Positions 52,447-61,026 of a stretch of DNA of 64,000 nucleotides are shown in pieces. Position 1 is the stretch's first letter. Each line of letters opens with the position of its first letter. Below the pieces are notes generated by a model that worked only from the letters and a program-made list of their open reading frames with translations, was not told the DNA's origin and did not search any database. Source of the DNA: Chitinophagaceae bacterium (GTDB lineage: Bacteria; Bacteroidota; Bacteroidia; Chitinophagales; Chitinophagaceae); NCBI GenBank assembly GCA_016719015.1, contig JADKAZ010000002.1, positions 1 to 64,000 on the forward strand. The letters are read 5' to 3'. A program made the translations under genes and the position numbers.

Positions 52447-55400
52447 TTATTTCCCGGAGTCTTTTCCTTTTATGCTATCCGGATTTGCGCTATTAGTAAT
52501 AGTGGTAGGCCCTTCTGTTGTTGGTTTAATCTGCGTTTGAGGAGCATATTTTGCTTCCACTGCATTTAAAACTTCTATCATTAACTCATTAATCTGGTAC
52601 TCCATTGTCAACGTTTTGAATAAAGGGTTGTCAACGGATACACCCGATGCTGTCATAACGGGTTTGGTGCCACCATTCAGCGATATGTAATAAGCTTGTT
52701 GCTGAGTAAGGTCTTTTCGGATGGCCAATCTTATTTTTTCTGCCATGTCTGTCTTACCTGCTTTGTAACAAGCTTCCAAATACACTAAACCTGTCTGGTT
52801 ATGACCATTGTAGCGACTGGCCATTGCATAAGGCAGGTTTTCAGGGTCAATTCCTTTCTCTACTTTATCAATCAGCTTTGCAGCATCTTCTTTTCTTCCC
52901 ATGTCGGCCATGTTACCGGCTGCTTCCGCATATAGTGATCGCAGGTTTAGAATATGACGACGATTTTCCTCATCAAAATAAACCCCTTTCTTATCAGCTC
53001 CACCAAATTCATATTTTGTCATCAGGTTATTGAACATCGTATCGCTGTTATTATCTCTTATGGATGTGCCGCCCATCCTCATTTGCCGTAGTGTTTGGTC
53101 TGTTACCCAATTTACCTGAGGCTGTTTTAGTGCAACCGGCACAAAGCGGTACGACATACCATCTTTGCGCAGGTATTGTCCAAATCCGAGTTCGCCAAAA
53201 GGTGAGGTGAAATAAATGGGACGGTTCCATTTACTGGTTGCGATTATCGCCAAAATGGCCAGATCATTTCTGTAGAGATAATTTTTATTTGCTGGTATTT
53301 CAAAATTAATTACATCTAAAACACTATCTGTCGCATTTACTGTTCCATTTTTTCTTACAAGGTCTTTATCAACCTTTATCGAAAACTTCCTGACAGGAAA
53401 ATTATCAATATATTTTGGCGACCTGAATGCCCGTAAAGCTGTATCTAAATCGTTATAATATGATTGGTTGATGTTGTTATCAGCCTGGAAAGCAAGGTAA
53501 GCTCTCTTTTCACCTTGAATATCTTCAGCACTAAAAATTACATCTAAAGAATCGGCAGTATTTATTTTATAACGAAGTTGGTTAATATACCAATCGATAC
53601 CTAAAAGGCTGTTATTAATAACACGGATATCTGTTCGAACACCTTCTACTTCCTGAGCATACCAGAGGGGATACGTATCGTTGTCGCCAAAAGTGAAAAT
53701 GACTGCATTAGGAGCACAACTTTCCAAATAAGCCTTTGCCATGTCAGGGCCAGTAGTTTTGCGGCTACGATCATGATCATCCCATTCCTGTTGCGCCATT
53801 AATAAAGGCACTGCCAGGCACACAACACTGGTTACAATATTTAATGTTTTTTCATTTTGACCACCAGAGGATACAGCCCGGCCGAGAAAAGTAACACCTG
53901 CCGTAACAGCTGCATATAATGCAGTGGCGAAAACACTTCCAAAAATTCCACCCCCACTCATGGCGGTAATGACGAAAGTAAGTACACCGCCACCGATGAG
54001 CATATTTTTCAATGTTAGCAAATCCTTTCTGTCTTTTGCCATTTTTACAAAAGCTACAACAGCTAATCCAATCCAGATTGCAAATGCATAGAAAGAACCT
54101 ACATAGGCATAGTCCCGTTCACGGGGCTGATTGCCTGGCTGGTTCAGGTAGAGCACAACTGCAATGCCTGTCATAAAAAATAGCAGGAAGCTGACAATCC
54201 AGTCATTCCTTTTTTTAAGGAACTGGTAAACACAACCCACTATGCCAAGCAGGAAAGGCAGCATGAAGAGTTTATTATGAGCTTTATTATTTTTAAGACT
54301 GTCAGGCATGGCACTTTGGTCGCCAAGCCTTTTATTATCAATAAACGAGATTCCTGTTATCCAATTACCATCCCGTTTATTACCGAGCCCTTGTACATCA
54401 TTCTGTTTTCCTGAAAAATTCCACATAAAATACCGCCAGTACATATGGCTCATCTGGTATTCAAAGAACCATTGTATGTTATCTTTCATAGTAGGAGCAA
54501 CGTATTCACCCCTTTCATCTCTCAGATCTAACCAATCGGCATAAAAGTCGGCATGATACTGGTCATTACTGGAGTCCCATATTCTTGGAAAAAGTTGTTT
54601 TACATCGCTGTTGAAATTGTATTCTTTTTTTCTTCCGCTGGCGATATATTTTTTATCTCCTTTCACATACTTCATTTCTCCTTCAATAAATGGCTCCTCC
54701 CGGTTAATATCATCAGGTACTTTAGCGGCAAAATGGGGCCCATAAAGTAATGGAGCTTCTCCGTATTGTTCACGGCTGAGGTAATAAACAAGATTGATTG
54801 GATTGTCAACATTGTTCATATCAATTGATGGATTGGCGTTGGACCGGATAAGCGTTGTGAAATACATGAAATAACCAATCAACATAAATGCATAACACCA
54901 GAGTGAAAGCTTAAGGATTTTAAGTGCCGATAATTTTATGAAATATCCAATGGCAGCTGCGGCACTAAGTATGAGCAACAAACGGAAAACCTTAATACCT
55001 GTTCCCGGTATTATCACAAATGGTAAGGCAGATAAAAACAGGAATAAAACAAACCAAATGATTAGCTTGACTTGTGATGTGTTTTTCTCGTTGAAGCGTA
55101 ATGCCCAGATGATGAGTGCAAACAATGCAATGAAATAAATTGCAAAGCCGGAAAAGAATGGCAAATTCAATGTGTTGACAAAGTAAACATCAAACTGACC
55201 GGCAGCTTTCATTGAGTATTGAATAATGCCTACCTGTACCAATCCTGTAATAGCGCAGCCCACCAGAAATGCAACAATAGCTCCACTGGTGGAAACCTTG
55301 TAGCGCCGATAGTAATATATCATTACAATGGCCGGGATGGTTAAGAGGTTCAATAAGTGAACACCAATTGAAAGGCCCATCATGAAAAACAGAAAAACGA

Positions 55401-55953
55401 TCCAGCGGTCACTTTTGATTCTTGCCTGTGGATCATTACCGGCATGTTCGTCGGCATGTTCCCATTTCAGCATTGACCAGAATACCAGGGCCGTAAAGAA
55501 AGATGATAAAGCATATACTTCGCCTTCTACTGCACTAAACCAAAATGAATCACTGAATGTATAGGCAAGGGCGCCGACGACACCGGCCGCCATGGTTGTG
55601 AAAGTCTGAGAAGAAGTTAAATGCTCACCGGCAGTAACAAACATCTTACGGGCAAAGTGAGTAACACTCCAGAACAGGAATAGGATGGTAGCGGCACTCG
55701 CCAATGCACTCATAAAATTCACGGCACTGGCAGCAGTATGACCGTTATCACCAAACAGGATTATAAAAAAGCGACCTAATAATACAAACAATGGAGCACC
55801 GGGAGGGTGGGGCAACATCACTTTATCCGCACTGGCTATAAATTCACCTGTATCCCAAAGACTGCCTCTTGCCTCACGGGTAAGAAAATAAGTGGCTAAA
55901 GCAATGAGAAAAATGGCCCAGCCGGTGATGTTATTGACTTTTCTAAAGTTCAT
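52447..55953 (-). CDS. DUF2723 polytopic membrane protein (GT-C/POMT-like)
   Basis: 1168 aa. The N-terminal hydrophobic region (residues 1 to about 400) has the conserved first-loop pattern of the DUF2723 family: LTREARGSLWDTGEFIASADKVMLPHPPGAPLFVLLGRFF (in parts: GSLWDTGEFIA; LPHPPGAPLF). Its acidic Asp-Glu fits the catalytic loop of GT-C protein O-mannosyltransferase relatives (TMEM260-like). More spans lie at about 540-700 (PGNQPRERDYAYVGSFYAF, in parts: NQPRERDYAYVG). A soluble C-terminal part follows (about 720-1168; FTFGDNDTYPLWYAQEVEGVRTD, in parts: FGDNDTYPLWYAQE; VRTDIRVIN). Probably transfers a sugar to secreted proteins. Substrate and donor are not known. A terminator follows. Confidence 0.85.
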   Translation of the reverse strand: MNFRKVNNITGWAIFLIALATYFLTREARGSLWDTGEFIASADKVMLPHPPGAPLFVLLGRFFIILFGDNGHTAASAVNFMSALASAATILFLFWSVTHFARKMFVTAGEHLTSSQTFTTMAAGVVGALAYTFSDSFWFSAVEGEVYALSSFFTALVFWSMLKWEHADEHAGNDPQARIKSDRWIVFLFFMMGLSIGVHLLNLLTIPAIVMIYYYRRYKVSTSGAIVAFLVGCAITGLVQVGIIQYSMKAAGQFDVYFVNTLNLPFFSGFAIYFIALFALIIWALRFNEKNTSQVKLIIWFVLFLFLSALPFVIIPGTGIKVFRLLLILSAAAAIGYFIKLSALKILKLSLWCYAFMLIGYFMYFTTLIRSNANPSIDMNNVDNPINLVYYLSREQYGEAPLLYGPHFAAKVPDDINREEPFIEGEMKYVKGDKKYIASGRKKEYNFNSDVKQLFPRIWDSSNDQYHADFYADWLDLRDERGEYVAPTMKDNIQWFFEYQMSHMYWRYFMWNFSGKQNDVQGLGNKRDGNWITGISFIDNKRLGDQSAMPDSLKNNKAHNKLFMLPFLLGIVGCVYQFLKKRNDWIVSFLLFFMTGIAVVLYLNQPGNQPRERDYAYVGSFYAFAIWIGLAVVAFVKMAKDRKDLLTLKNMLIGGGVLTFVITAMSGGGIFGSVFATALYAAVTAGVTFLGRAVSSGGQNEKTLNIVTSVVCLAVPLLMAQQEWDDHDRSRKTTGPDMAKAYLESCAPNAVIFTFGDNDTYPLWYAQEVEGVRTDIRVINNSLLGIDWYINQLRYKINTADSLDVIFSAEDIQGEKRAYLAFQADNNINQSYYNDLDTALRAFRSPKYIDNFPVRKFSIKVDKDLVRKNGTVNATDSVLDVINFEIPANKNYLYRNDLAILAIIATSKWNRPIYFTSPFGELGFGQYLRKDGMSYRFVPVALKQPQVNWVTDQTLRQMRMGGTSIRDNNSDTMFNNLMTKYEFGGADKKGVYFDEENRRHILNLRSLYAEAAGNMADMGRKEDAAKLIDKVEKGIDPENLPYAMASRYNGHNQTGLVYLEACYKAGKTDMAEKIRLAIRKDLTQQQAYYISLNGGTKPVMTASGVSVDNPLFKTLTMEYQINELMIEVLNAVEAKYAPQTQIKPTTEGPTTITNSANPDSIKGKDSGK

Positions 55954-56131
55954 AAAAGGTTGGTTTTGAAAGAAAGCAAAAATAGGGATATTCAGTTCAT
56001 CATCAGCAGCAGGTAATGGCCTGTTTTTCAGTAGAAAGTCTTAAAGATGAGGGATGGTTTAAAGGTGGACAGGAACGCAAAAATTCAAGGCTGTTCGTTT
56101 TTTATATAAAAGATGCTATTCTGCGGGGGTG

Positions 56132-56941
56132 CTATTCAAAATAAACTTTAATAGTCTGGTAGGAAAGCTGGCCTTGTCTTGTTTTTTCAGAAAAACCCTT
56201 CAGGCCAAAAAGACCGGCCGCATTTCCTTTGTTAATGGCAATCTCAAGGTAGCCGGCGCTATTGAATAGTGCCAGTTTTTCTCCTTCCGGCACATCGGCA
56301 TAGCTTTCGCTGATACGGTCAATCATTTCATTTCTTGTAAATACGATACGGAAACTTCTGCCTTTACGTTGTTCTTCAAACTGCTCATGGGTAATGTTGA
56401 CAATTACATTTTCAAAACTGTCAATAAATATAATCTGGCCTTCAATTGAATTATTATCCAGCACCGGTCTCAGGTGACGTTTTTCCAGGTATATAGTTTC
56501 CGCAACTCCAATATTCATAATAGACTCCCCATTCACTAATTGGTTAACTACTTTTCCCATTATGGAGCTGAGGTATGTTGTGTTTTTAGTAGCTGTTTTT
56601 TCCAAAGGGATACCGATGACTATTTCAGGAGTTTCTTCCAGTATCATTGTTAATAAGCCATTATCGGCACAAAGGAGATATTGATTTTTATGAAAAGCGA
56701 GTAATAATTGTTCTGGCTTTTTCTCAAACAGGTTGACAAGGATAAGGTGATAAGTGAAGTCGGGAAAATTTTTTATTGCACTCTGGCACACATAAGCCGC
56801 TTGCGGGTAATTGAAAGGTGGAATGTTATGTGATATATCAATAATCTGAAATTCGGGGTTCAATTGCAAAAGCTGGGCCTTCACTGCTCCCACTAAATAA
56901 TCAGGGCTGCCAATATCCGATGTAAGGGTTAGTAAAGGCAA
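56132..56941 (-). CDS. SAM hydroxide adenosyltransferase (DUF62 family)
   Basis: 269 aa. Signatures: LLTLTSDIGSPDYLVGAVKAQL (N-terminal D-x-G), IIDISHNIPPFNYPQAAYV, YLLCADNGLLTMIL, and C-terminal GQIIFIDSFENVIVNIT with LALFNSAGYLEIAINKGNAAGLFG (in parts: LFNSAGYLEIAINKGNA). This is the SAM hydrolase group, which splits SAM to adenosine and methionine using a conserved Asp/Arg/His triad. It is related to fluorinase and chlorinase but lacks their extra loop as far as I can see. The physiological role in bacteria is uncertain. 43 bp downstream of an SDR gene on the same strand. Confidence 0.9.
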   Translation of the reverse strand: MPLLTLTSDIGSPDYLVGAVKAQLLQLNPEFQIIDISHNIPPFNYPQAAYVCQSAIKNFPDFTYHLILVNLFEKKPEQLLLAFHKNQYLLCADNGLLTMILEETPEIVIGIPLEKTATKNTTYLSSIMGKVVNQLVNGESIMNIGVAETIYLEKRHLRPVLDNNSIEGQIIFIDSFENVIVNITHEQFEEQRKGRSFRIVFTRNEMIDRISESYADVPEGEKLALFNSAGYLEIAINKGNAAGLFGLKGFSEKTRQGQLSYQTIKVYFE

Positions 56942-56983
56942 GATGGTTTTTTGTTTTTGTGTTACAGGTGAGTGATAGTGTTT

Positions 56984-57793
56984 TTATTTAATGAGCTTTC
57001 CATCTTTGAAAAAAAAATTATACGTTAATTTATCGGCAAGCTTTGGAAAAAATTTTTGCATGAACACAGTTCTCTTGCCGGTAAAAGTCAACACAAGGGT
57101 TCTTTTCTTTTTCCGGATAGCATTTAAAATGTGTGCAGCACAATCTTCCGCCGTCATCATTTTACTTTCGTCCATCGGTGTGTCCCCGTGAGACGTACCA
57201 TCTTTATTCAATGCCGCATTGCGGATATTGGAAGTAGTAAAGCCAGGGCAAACCCACATTACATGTACTCCATCGGCCATCAATTCAGTTTTAATTGCTT
57301 CCAGCCACCCCTGCACTGCAAACTTGCTTGCAGAGTAACCGCTTCTTCCCGGTAAGCCCCTGTAACCAGCAATGGAAGATACACCTACAATGGTTCCCTT
57401 CCTTGCAATGATAGAGTCTAATGCATATTTGGTACAATTGACGGTGCCATAAAAATTAATATCCATCACCTTATGAATTACTTCTGTGTTTGCTTCTTTT
57501 AGTAGTGCCCGCATGGAAACGCCGGCATTATTTATAAGTATATCAATGCCACCAAAAACTTTAATGGCGGTTTCCATAAAACGGCGGCAATCATTCTCGC
57601 TGCTGACATCTGCCACCATAGTAAGCAGGTTTGCAGAAGGATATTCTGATTGAAGGCGATAAAGCTTATCATGATTGCGTCCGCAGGTGGCTACTTTGGC
57701 CCCCATACTTACCAGTGCATCAACAAGGGCTTTACCGATACCTTCTGTACCCCCGGTTACTACTACTACTTTCTCATTAAAATATGCTGACAT
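56984..57793 (-). CDS. Classical SDR-family oxidoreductase
   Basis: 269 aa. VVVTGGTEGIGKALVDAL (TGxxxGIG), DILINNAGVSMRALL (NNAG), GVSSIAGYRGLPGRSGYSASKFAVQGW (in parts: VSSIAGYRG; YSASKFAVQG) with the catalytic S, Y and K, and PGFTTSNIR. A C-terminal basic/aromatic tail (TGKRTVFMQKFFPKLADKLTYNFFF, in parts: RTVFMQKFFPKLADK) resembles the membrane-associated 3-ketodihydrosphingosine reductase/DHRS7-like group. Sphingolipids occur in several Bacteroidota, so a lipid role is possible. It is only an inference. Confidence 0.88.
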   Translation of the reverse strand: MSAYFNEKVVVVTGGTEGIGKALVDALVSMGAKVATCGRNHDKLYRLQSEYPSANLLTMVADVSSENDCRRFMETAIKVFGGIDILINNAGVSMRALLKEANTEVIHKVMDINFYGTVNCTKYALDSIIARKGTIVGVSSIAGYRGLPGRSGYSASKFAVQGWLEAIKTELMADGVHVMWVCPGFTTSNIRNAALNKDGTSHGDTPMDESKMMTAEDCAAHILNAIRKKKRTLVLTFTGKRTVFMQKFFPKLADKLTYNFFFKDGKLIK

Positions 57794-57856
57794 GGATAAT
57801 TGGTTATGTATACAAACCTACTTTAAAAATGTACAAAACCGCAAGTTCCGGAAATG

Positions 57857-57880
57857 AAAAAGCCCCGGCAAAACCGGGGC
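57857..57880 (-). terminator. Terminator after tRNA-Lys
   Basis: On the minus strand GCCCCGG-TTTTG-CCGGGGC followed by TTTTT, beginning 7 nt after the tRNA 3' end. Confidence 0.9.
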
Positions 57881-57886
57881 AATCTG

Positions 57887-57959
57887 TGATCCCGCTGGGA
57901 CTCGAACCCAGGGCCCATACATTAAAAGTGTATTGCTCTACCAACTGAGCTACGAGATC
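57887..57959 (-). tRNA. tRNA-Lys (TTT)
   Basis: A 73-nt cloverleaf on the minus strand: acceptor GATCTCG/CGGGATC (one T-G), discriminator A, D-stem GCTC/GAGC, anticodon stem ATACA/TGTAT around CTTTTAA (anticodon TTT), and T-arm CTGGG TTCGAGT CCCAG. No encoded CCA. It has its own promoter and terminator. Confidence 0.96.
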
Positions 57960-57981
57960 AACCTTTCCCTTTTTGGGAGTG

Positions 57982-58013
57982 CAAAAATACAGTCTCAGGC
58001 CTTTGTTGCCAAA
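57982..58013 (-). promoter_or_regulatory. tRNA-Lys promoter (TTTG-N20-TATTTTTG)
   Basis: On the minus strand TTTG (58013-58010) and TATTTTTG (57989-57982) are 20 bp apart, one more than the consensus 19. The tRNA starts 23 nt after the -7 box. Confidence 0.7.
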
Positions 58014-58057
58014 ACTTTTTCTATTAATTATCAACAGTTTTTGTTGATTTCCAAACC

Positions 58058-58903
58058 TTATTGGGGATTCCCGGTAATTTCTTCCGGATTCTTCTTTTCT
58101 GCAGCCAGGACGTTTAACAGTTGCCCGAACATTTTGATGTATTGCCCAACTTTTCCATGTTGGGTTTCTATATTTATGTATCGCCTGTTTCTCTCACCGA
58201 AATAAATACTTAATGAGCCATCTTTTTTTGCCTGCTGATTATCCTGCCAGATACTATTGAAACCGCTATCAGCCATTTTCTGATATAAAAGACTATCGGT
58301 AGTAAGAATAATATCATCCACATCCTGCAGGCTGTCTGCATAGACTGCTTTTGCATCCTTTTTCCTGTTCCCCCCGGGTAAATAACTTTTTATAGAAAAA
58401 GCTTCTTCCGTATTATTATGCAGCGCCACAATACATGAAGTATTATCTGGTATTAATTGCAGTATTCTTTGGGCAAATCTTTCCACCTCTTCCATTGCAT
58501 CACGGCTAAACCTGCTGTTATCCCGCAAAGTTTGTTCAATACCGATTCGGGAAAATATTCTGTTTGGATCGAATCCATATCGAATGCCTTTTAACCGGAA
58601 GTAAACCACCCGTTGCCGGCCGTTTTCAATTTTAATCAGGGTGCCGCCATTTTCTTCCATTAAGGATTTGGCGGCCTGTACCGAGGTGCCTTCATTATCA
58701 TGTACATTAATACATACCAGGTCTGTTTGGTTTCCATATTGCAGAACCTTAATTGGAATACTGCGGTCGCCGATTTTATAAAAAATTGTCTTCTCTGCAG
58801 GAAGAAAAACTGGGGTACTGGCAGAAAAATCAGATACTCCTGGTTGAGCATTTAGCATCATTGAGAAAAGAAGAATGCTTAAACTGATAGGTACCCGTTT
58901 CAA
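58058..58903 (-). CDS. Secreted protein with M14/AstE-like zinc-carboxypeptidase signature
   Basis: 281 aa with signal peptide (ISLSILLFSMMLNAQ). I do not recognise a named family, but the spacing of residues matches an M14-type or desuccinylase-like metallopeptidase. H68-D-N-E71 (LVCINVHDNEGTS) fits the HxxE zinc pair, DPNRIF at 112-117 fits the carboxylate-binding NR region, and H162 (CIVALHNNTEEAFS) fits the third zinc ligand. Near the C-terminus IETQHGKVGQYIKMF resembles the region with the catalytic Glu. It may trim peptides or peptidoglycan in the periplasm, which is an inference. It lies 80 bp downstream of plsX on the same strand. Confidence 0.6.
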   Translation of the reverse strand: MKRVPISLSILLFSMMLNAQPGVSDFSASTPVFLPAEKTIFYKIGDRSIPIKVLQYGNQTDLVCINVHDNEGTSVQAAKSLMEENGGTLIKIENGRQRVVYFRLKGIRYGFDPNRIFSRIGIEQTLRDNSRFSRDAMEEVERFAQRILQLIPDNTSCIVALHNNTEEAFSIKSYLPGGNRKKDAKAVYADSLQDVDDIILTTDSLLYQKMADSGFNSIWQDNQQAKKDGSLSIYFGERNRRYINIETQHGKVGQYIKMFGQLLNVLAAEKKNPEEITGNPQ

Positions 58904-58983
58904 GGTTAGTTGTTTTGTTAAAGATACTTTTCATAGATAAGCACTTTATACCCTGAAAATGGTATTTTTTAAGTGGGATAAAA

Positions 58984-59922
58984 TCAGGAAAGTTCTTCCT
59001 TCATCTTTTGCATTACATCTTTTTCTATCATTACCTGTGCAAGGTGTATCATATTCATAAATGCCTTTGCTCCGGAAATGCCATGACCGATGATGACCGG
59101 CTTGGCCACACCAAGAACCGGTGTGCCACCATAATTTTCAAAATTGAAACGTTCAAAATATTCTTCTTTCACTTTTTTGGTATGGCTGATTTCATATAAT
59201 GATTCAGCCATTTTAAGAATAATATTACCTGTAAAACCTTCACAAACCATTACGTCAGCTTTATCCAGCAATACATCTCGACCTTCGATATTACCAATGA
59301 AATTGATGTGTTTATTTTCCTTTAGCAGGGGGTAAGTCGATTGCGCCAACAGATTCCCTTTTCCTTCTTCTTCCCCTACATTTATCAAGCCTACCTTTGG
59401 ATTCTCAATACCGAGTATCAGTTGTGCATACACAGAACCCATTATGGCAAACTGATTGAGCTGTTCCGGTTTACAATCAGCGTTCAGGCCTACATCAAGT
59501 AACAATCCTGTACCGCCATTTGCTTTTGGAATAATACTGGAGATGGTAGGTCGTATTACCCCGTCTAACGCTTTAATACTGAAAAGGGCTCCCACCAACA
59601 TAGCACCTGTATTGCCGGCACTGATGAAAGCATCCATTTTGCCGGAGGCTAATAACTGAAAACCAATAGCAATAGAAGATTTTGGTTTTTCCCGTAACGT
59701 TTTGGTGGGATGTTCATGCATACCGATTACCTGTTCTGCATGAACTACTTCAATATTGTTAAGCGGTACACCCAGTTCAGCAAGTATTTTTTCAACCTGG
59801 ATTTTATCACCAATCAGCACCAGGTTGGCCGGAATGTTATGTCCTGAAAGATATAATTGAATACCCCTGGCTGCTTCCAGTGGGGCATAGTCACCACCCA
59901 TCATATCAATGCCAATGTTCAT
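58984..59922 (-). CDS. plsX: Phosphate acyltransferase PlsX
   Basis: 312 aa. Makes acyl-phosphate from acyl-ACP for phospholipid synthesis. Signatures: IGIDMMGGDYAPLEAARG, VVHAEQVIGMHEHPTKTLREKP (in parts: HAEQVIGMHEHPTK; LREKPKSSI), AFISAGNTGAMLVGALF, KANGGTGLLLDVGLNADCKPEQL (in parts: LLLDVGLNADCKPE), and VCEGFTGNIILKMAES. Classic neighbour of rpmF and yceD, which are upstream on the same strand. fabH does not follow here as it does in many other bacteria. Confidence 0.95.
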   Translation of the reverse strand: MNIGIDMMGGDYAPLEAARGIQLYLSGHNIPANLVLIGDKIQVEKILAELGVPLNNIEVVHAEQVIGMHEHPTKTLREKPKSSIAIGFQLLASGKMDAFISAGNTGAMLVGALFSIKALDGVIRPTISSIIPKANGGTGLLLDVGLNADCKPEQLNQFAIMGSVYAQLILGIENPKVGLINVGEEEGKGNLLAQSTYPLLKENKHINFIGNIEGRDVLLDKADVMVCEGFTGNIILKMAESLYEISHTKKVKEEYFERFNFENYGGTPVLGVAKPVIIGHGISGAKAFMNMIHLAQVMIEKDVMQKMKEELS

Positions 59923-60041
59923 ACTGTAAAAGTATAATTCTTAATTGAAGCTCCTGTTTGAAAACAACAAATTCCAAATACCATCATGACAATTTAGTCA
60001 TCCGGATCTGGAATTAAAAATTTGCTATTCGAAAGCAGTGC

Positions 60042-60239
60042 TTACTGTGCCCTTAAAGGAGCTTTTTCTGCAACCACTTTTCCTTTGTAGTAAAGTTTTC
60101 CTTCACTTACATGGGCACGGTGGCGAACATGTGTTTCACCTGTTGTGCTGTCGGTTGTTAATGTTGCAGCAGTAGCTTTATAATGCGTTCTGCGTTTGGC
60201 ACTTCTTTGCTGACTATGTCTGCGTTTGGGATTTGGCAT
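60042..60239 (-). CDS. rpmF: 50S ribosomal protein L32
   Basis: 65 aa. MPNPKRRHSQQRSAKRRTHYK is the conserved start (in parts: NPKRRHSQQRSAKRR), and VRHRAHVSEGKLYYKGKVV matches the L32 C-terminal half. The zinc Cys of some L32 proteins are absent, so this is the Cys-less type. It sits between yceD and plsX, the standard order. Confidence 0.96.
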   Translation of the reverse strand: MPNPKRRHSQQRSAKRRTHYKATAATLTTDSTTGETHVRHRAHVSEGKLYYKGKVVAEKAPLRAQ

Positions 60240-60324
60240 AACTCAAATATTTATTTGTCAATTATCAATGGTCAATAGTTAATGTAATCCGATTTTGTGA
60301 AGTTTATTCTCAACTCACCATTCA

Positions 60325-60876
60325 CTATTCACTTTCTAAATCTTTAAACTTCTCCAATCCTTTCCAGATTGGGTTCTCTTTTTGTTTATTTTCTTCAGGC
60401 TCCATTTTTTTCAGCATATCCAGGGCGGTTTTGTTGCAATGTGGCCCATCCATTTTTTCATAGGCACATGTTCTTTGCATGGGGATAGTGAGGACGATGA
60501 ATTCGTAAATCCAGGTAGCCACATCAATATGACTTTCGCCTTGTCCGATGTAATACATATCCGGATCTTCTTCCTGTTCATTCATCACCTCAGGGTCTTC
60601 CACCATTTTCACTGTGATATTAAATTCATCCCACAGTTCCCATGGCAGATTATTATTGCAACGATCGCAGGTAACTTCCAAATTACCACCAATTTCAAAC
60701 TTCAATAACATAAAGCTGCTTTTTTTATCAAGCGATAGCTTTACATTAGCCTTACAATGACGGAAATCCTGCTGTTGGAATGCCTCAAAGAACTTATCAT
60801 TAATCGAATAGCTGAATTCATGTACCCCGGGTTTCAACCCCACAAAAGCTATCTCAAACTCCCGGCGGCGGCTCAT
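60325..60876 (-). CDS. YceD-family (DUF177) protein
   Basis: 183 aa. The metal-binding Cys pattern LEVTCDRCNNNLPWEL plus later CAYEKMDGPHCNK and a conserved position directly before rpmF identify DUF177/YceD, implicated in 23S rRNA maturation or accumulation. The acidic middle (MNEQEEDPDMYYIGQGESHIDVATWIYEF, in parts: EQEEDPDMYYI; HIDVATWIYEFI) is typical of Bacteroidota members. A perfect -7 box (TACCTTTG on the minus strand, 60907-60900) lies 24 nt upstream of its ATG, so it starts the yceD-rpmF-plsX unit. Confidence 0.9.
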   Translation of the reverse strand: MSRRREFEIAFVGLKPGVHEFSYSINDKFFEAFQQQDFRHCKANVKLSLDKKSSFMLLKFEIGGNLEVTCDRCNNNLPWELWDEFNITVKMVEDPEVMNEQEEDPDMYYIGQGESHIDVATWIYEFIVLTIPMQRTCAYEKMDGPHCNKTALDMLKKMEPEENKQKENPIWKGLEKFKDLESE

Positions 60877-60899
60877 TTATCAACTTTTTAAAGAGTGTG

Positions 60900-60907
60900 C
60901 AAAGGTA
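60900..60907 (-). promoter_or_regulatory. Candidate -7 box of the yceD-rpmF-plsX operon
   Basis: Minus strand TACCTTTG fits TAnnTTTG exactly, 24 nt before the yceD ATG. No TTTG at -33. Confidence 0.4.
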
Positions 60908-60979
60908 GGGGAATAAACGGACATTTTCAGGCTGATTTTAGATTATTTTTGCTCATCTGTCCCGGCTTAATAGCGCCTG

Positions 60980-61001
60980 ACCTGCCTGCCGGCAGGCAGG
61001 T
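60980..61001. repeat. 22-bp perfect palindrome built on CCTGCCTGCCGG
   Basis: ACCTGCCTGCC followed by GGCAGGCAGGT is a self-complementary 22-mer in the divergent yceD/DUF3810 intergenic region, 26 bp before the DUF3810 start. It looks like a dispersed palindromic (REP-like) unit; a single copy is seen in this window. Confidence 0.7.
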
Positions 61002-61026
61002 TTTGAAGATACTTAAAATTTGAAGC

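Noticed and set aside
57804..58034. 76-codon minus-strand open frame
   Set aside because: It runs through tRNA-Lys, its promoter and its terminator.
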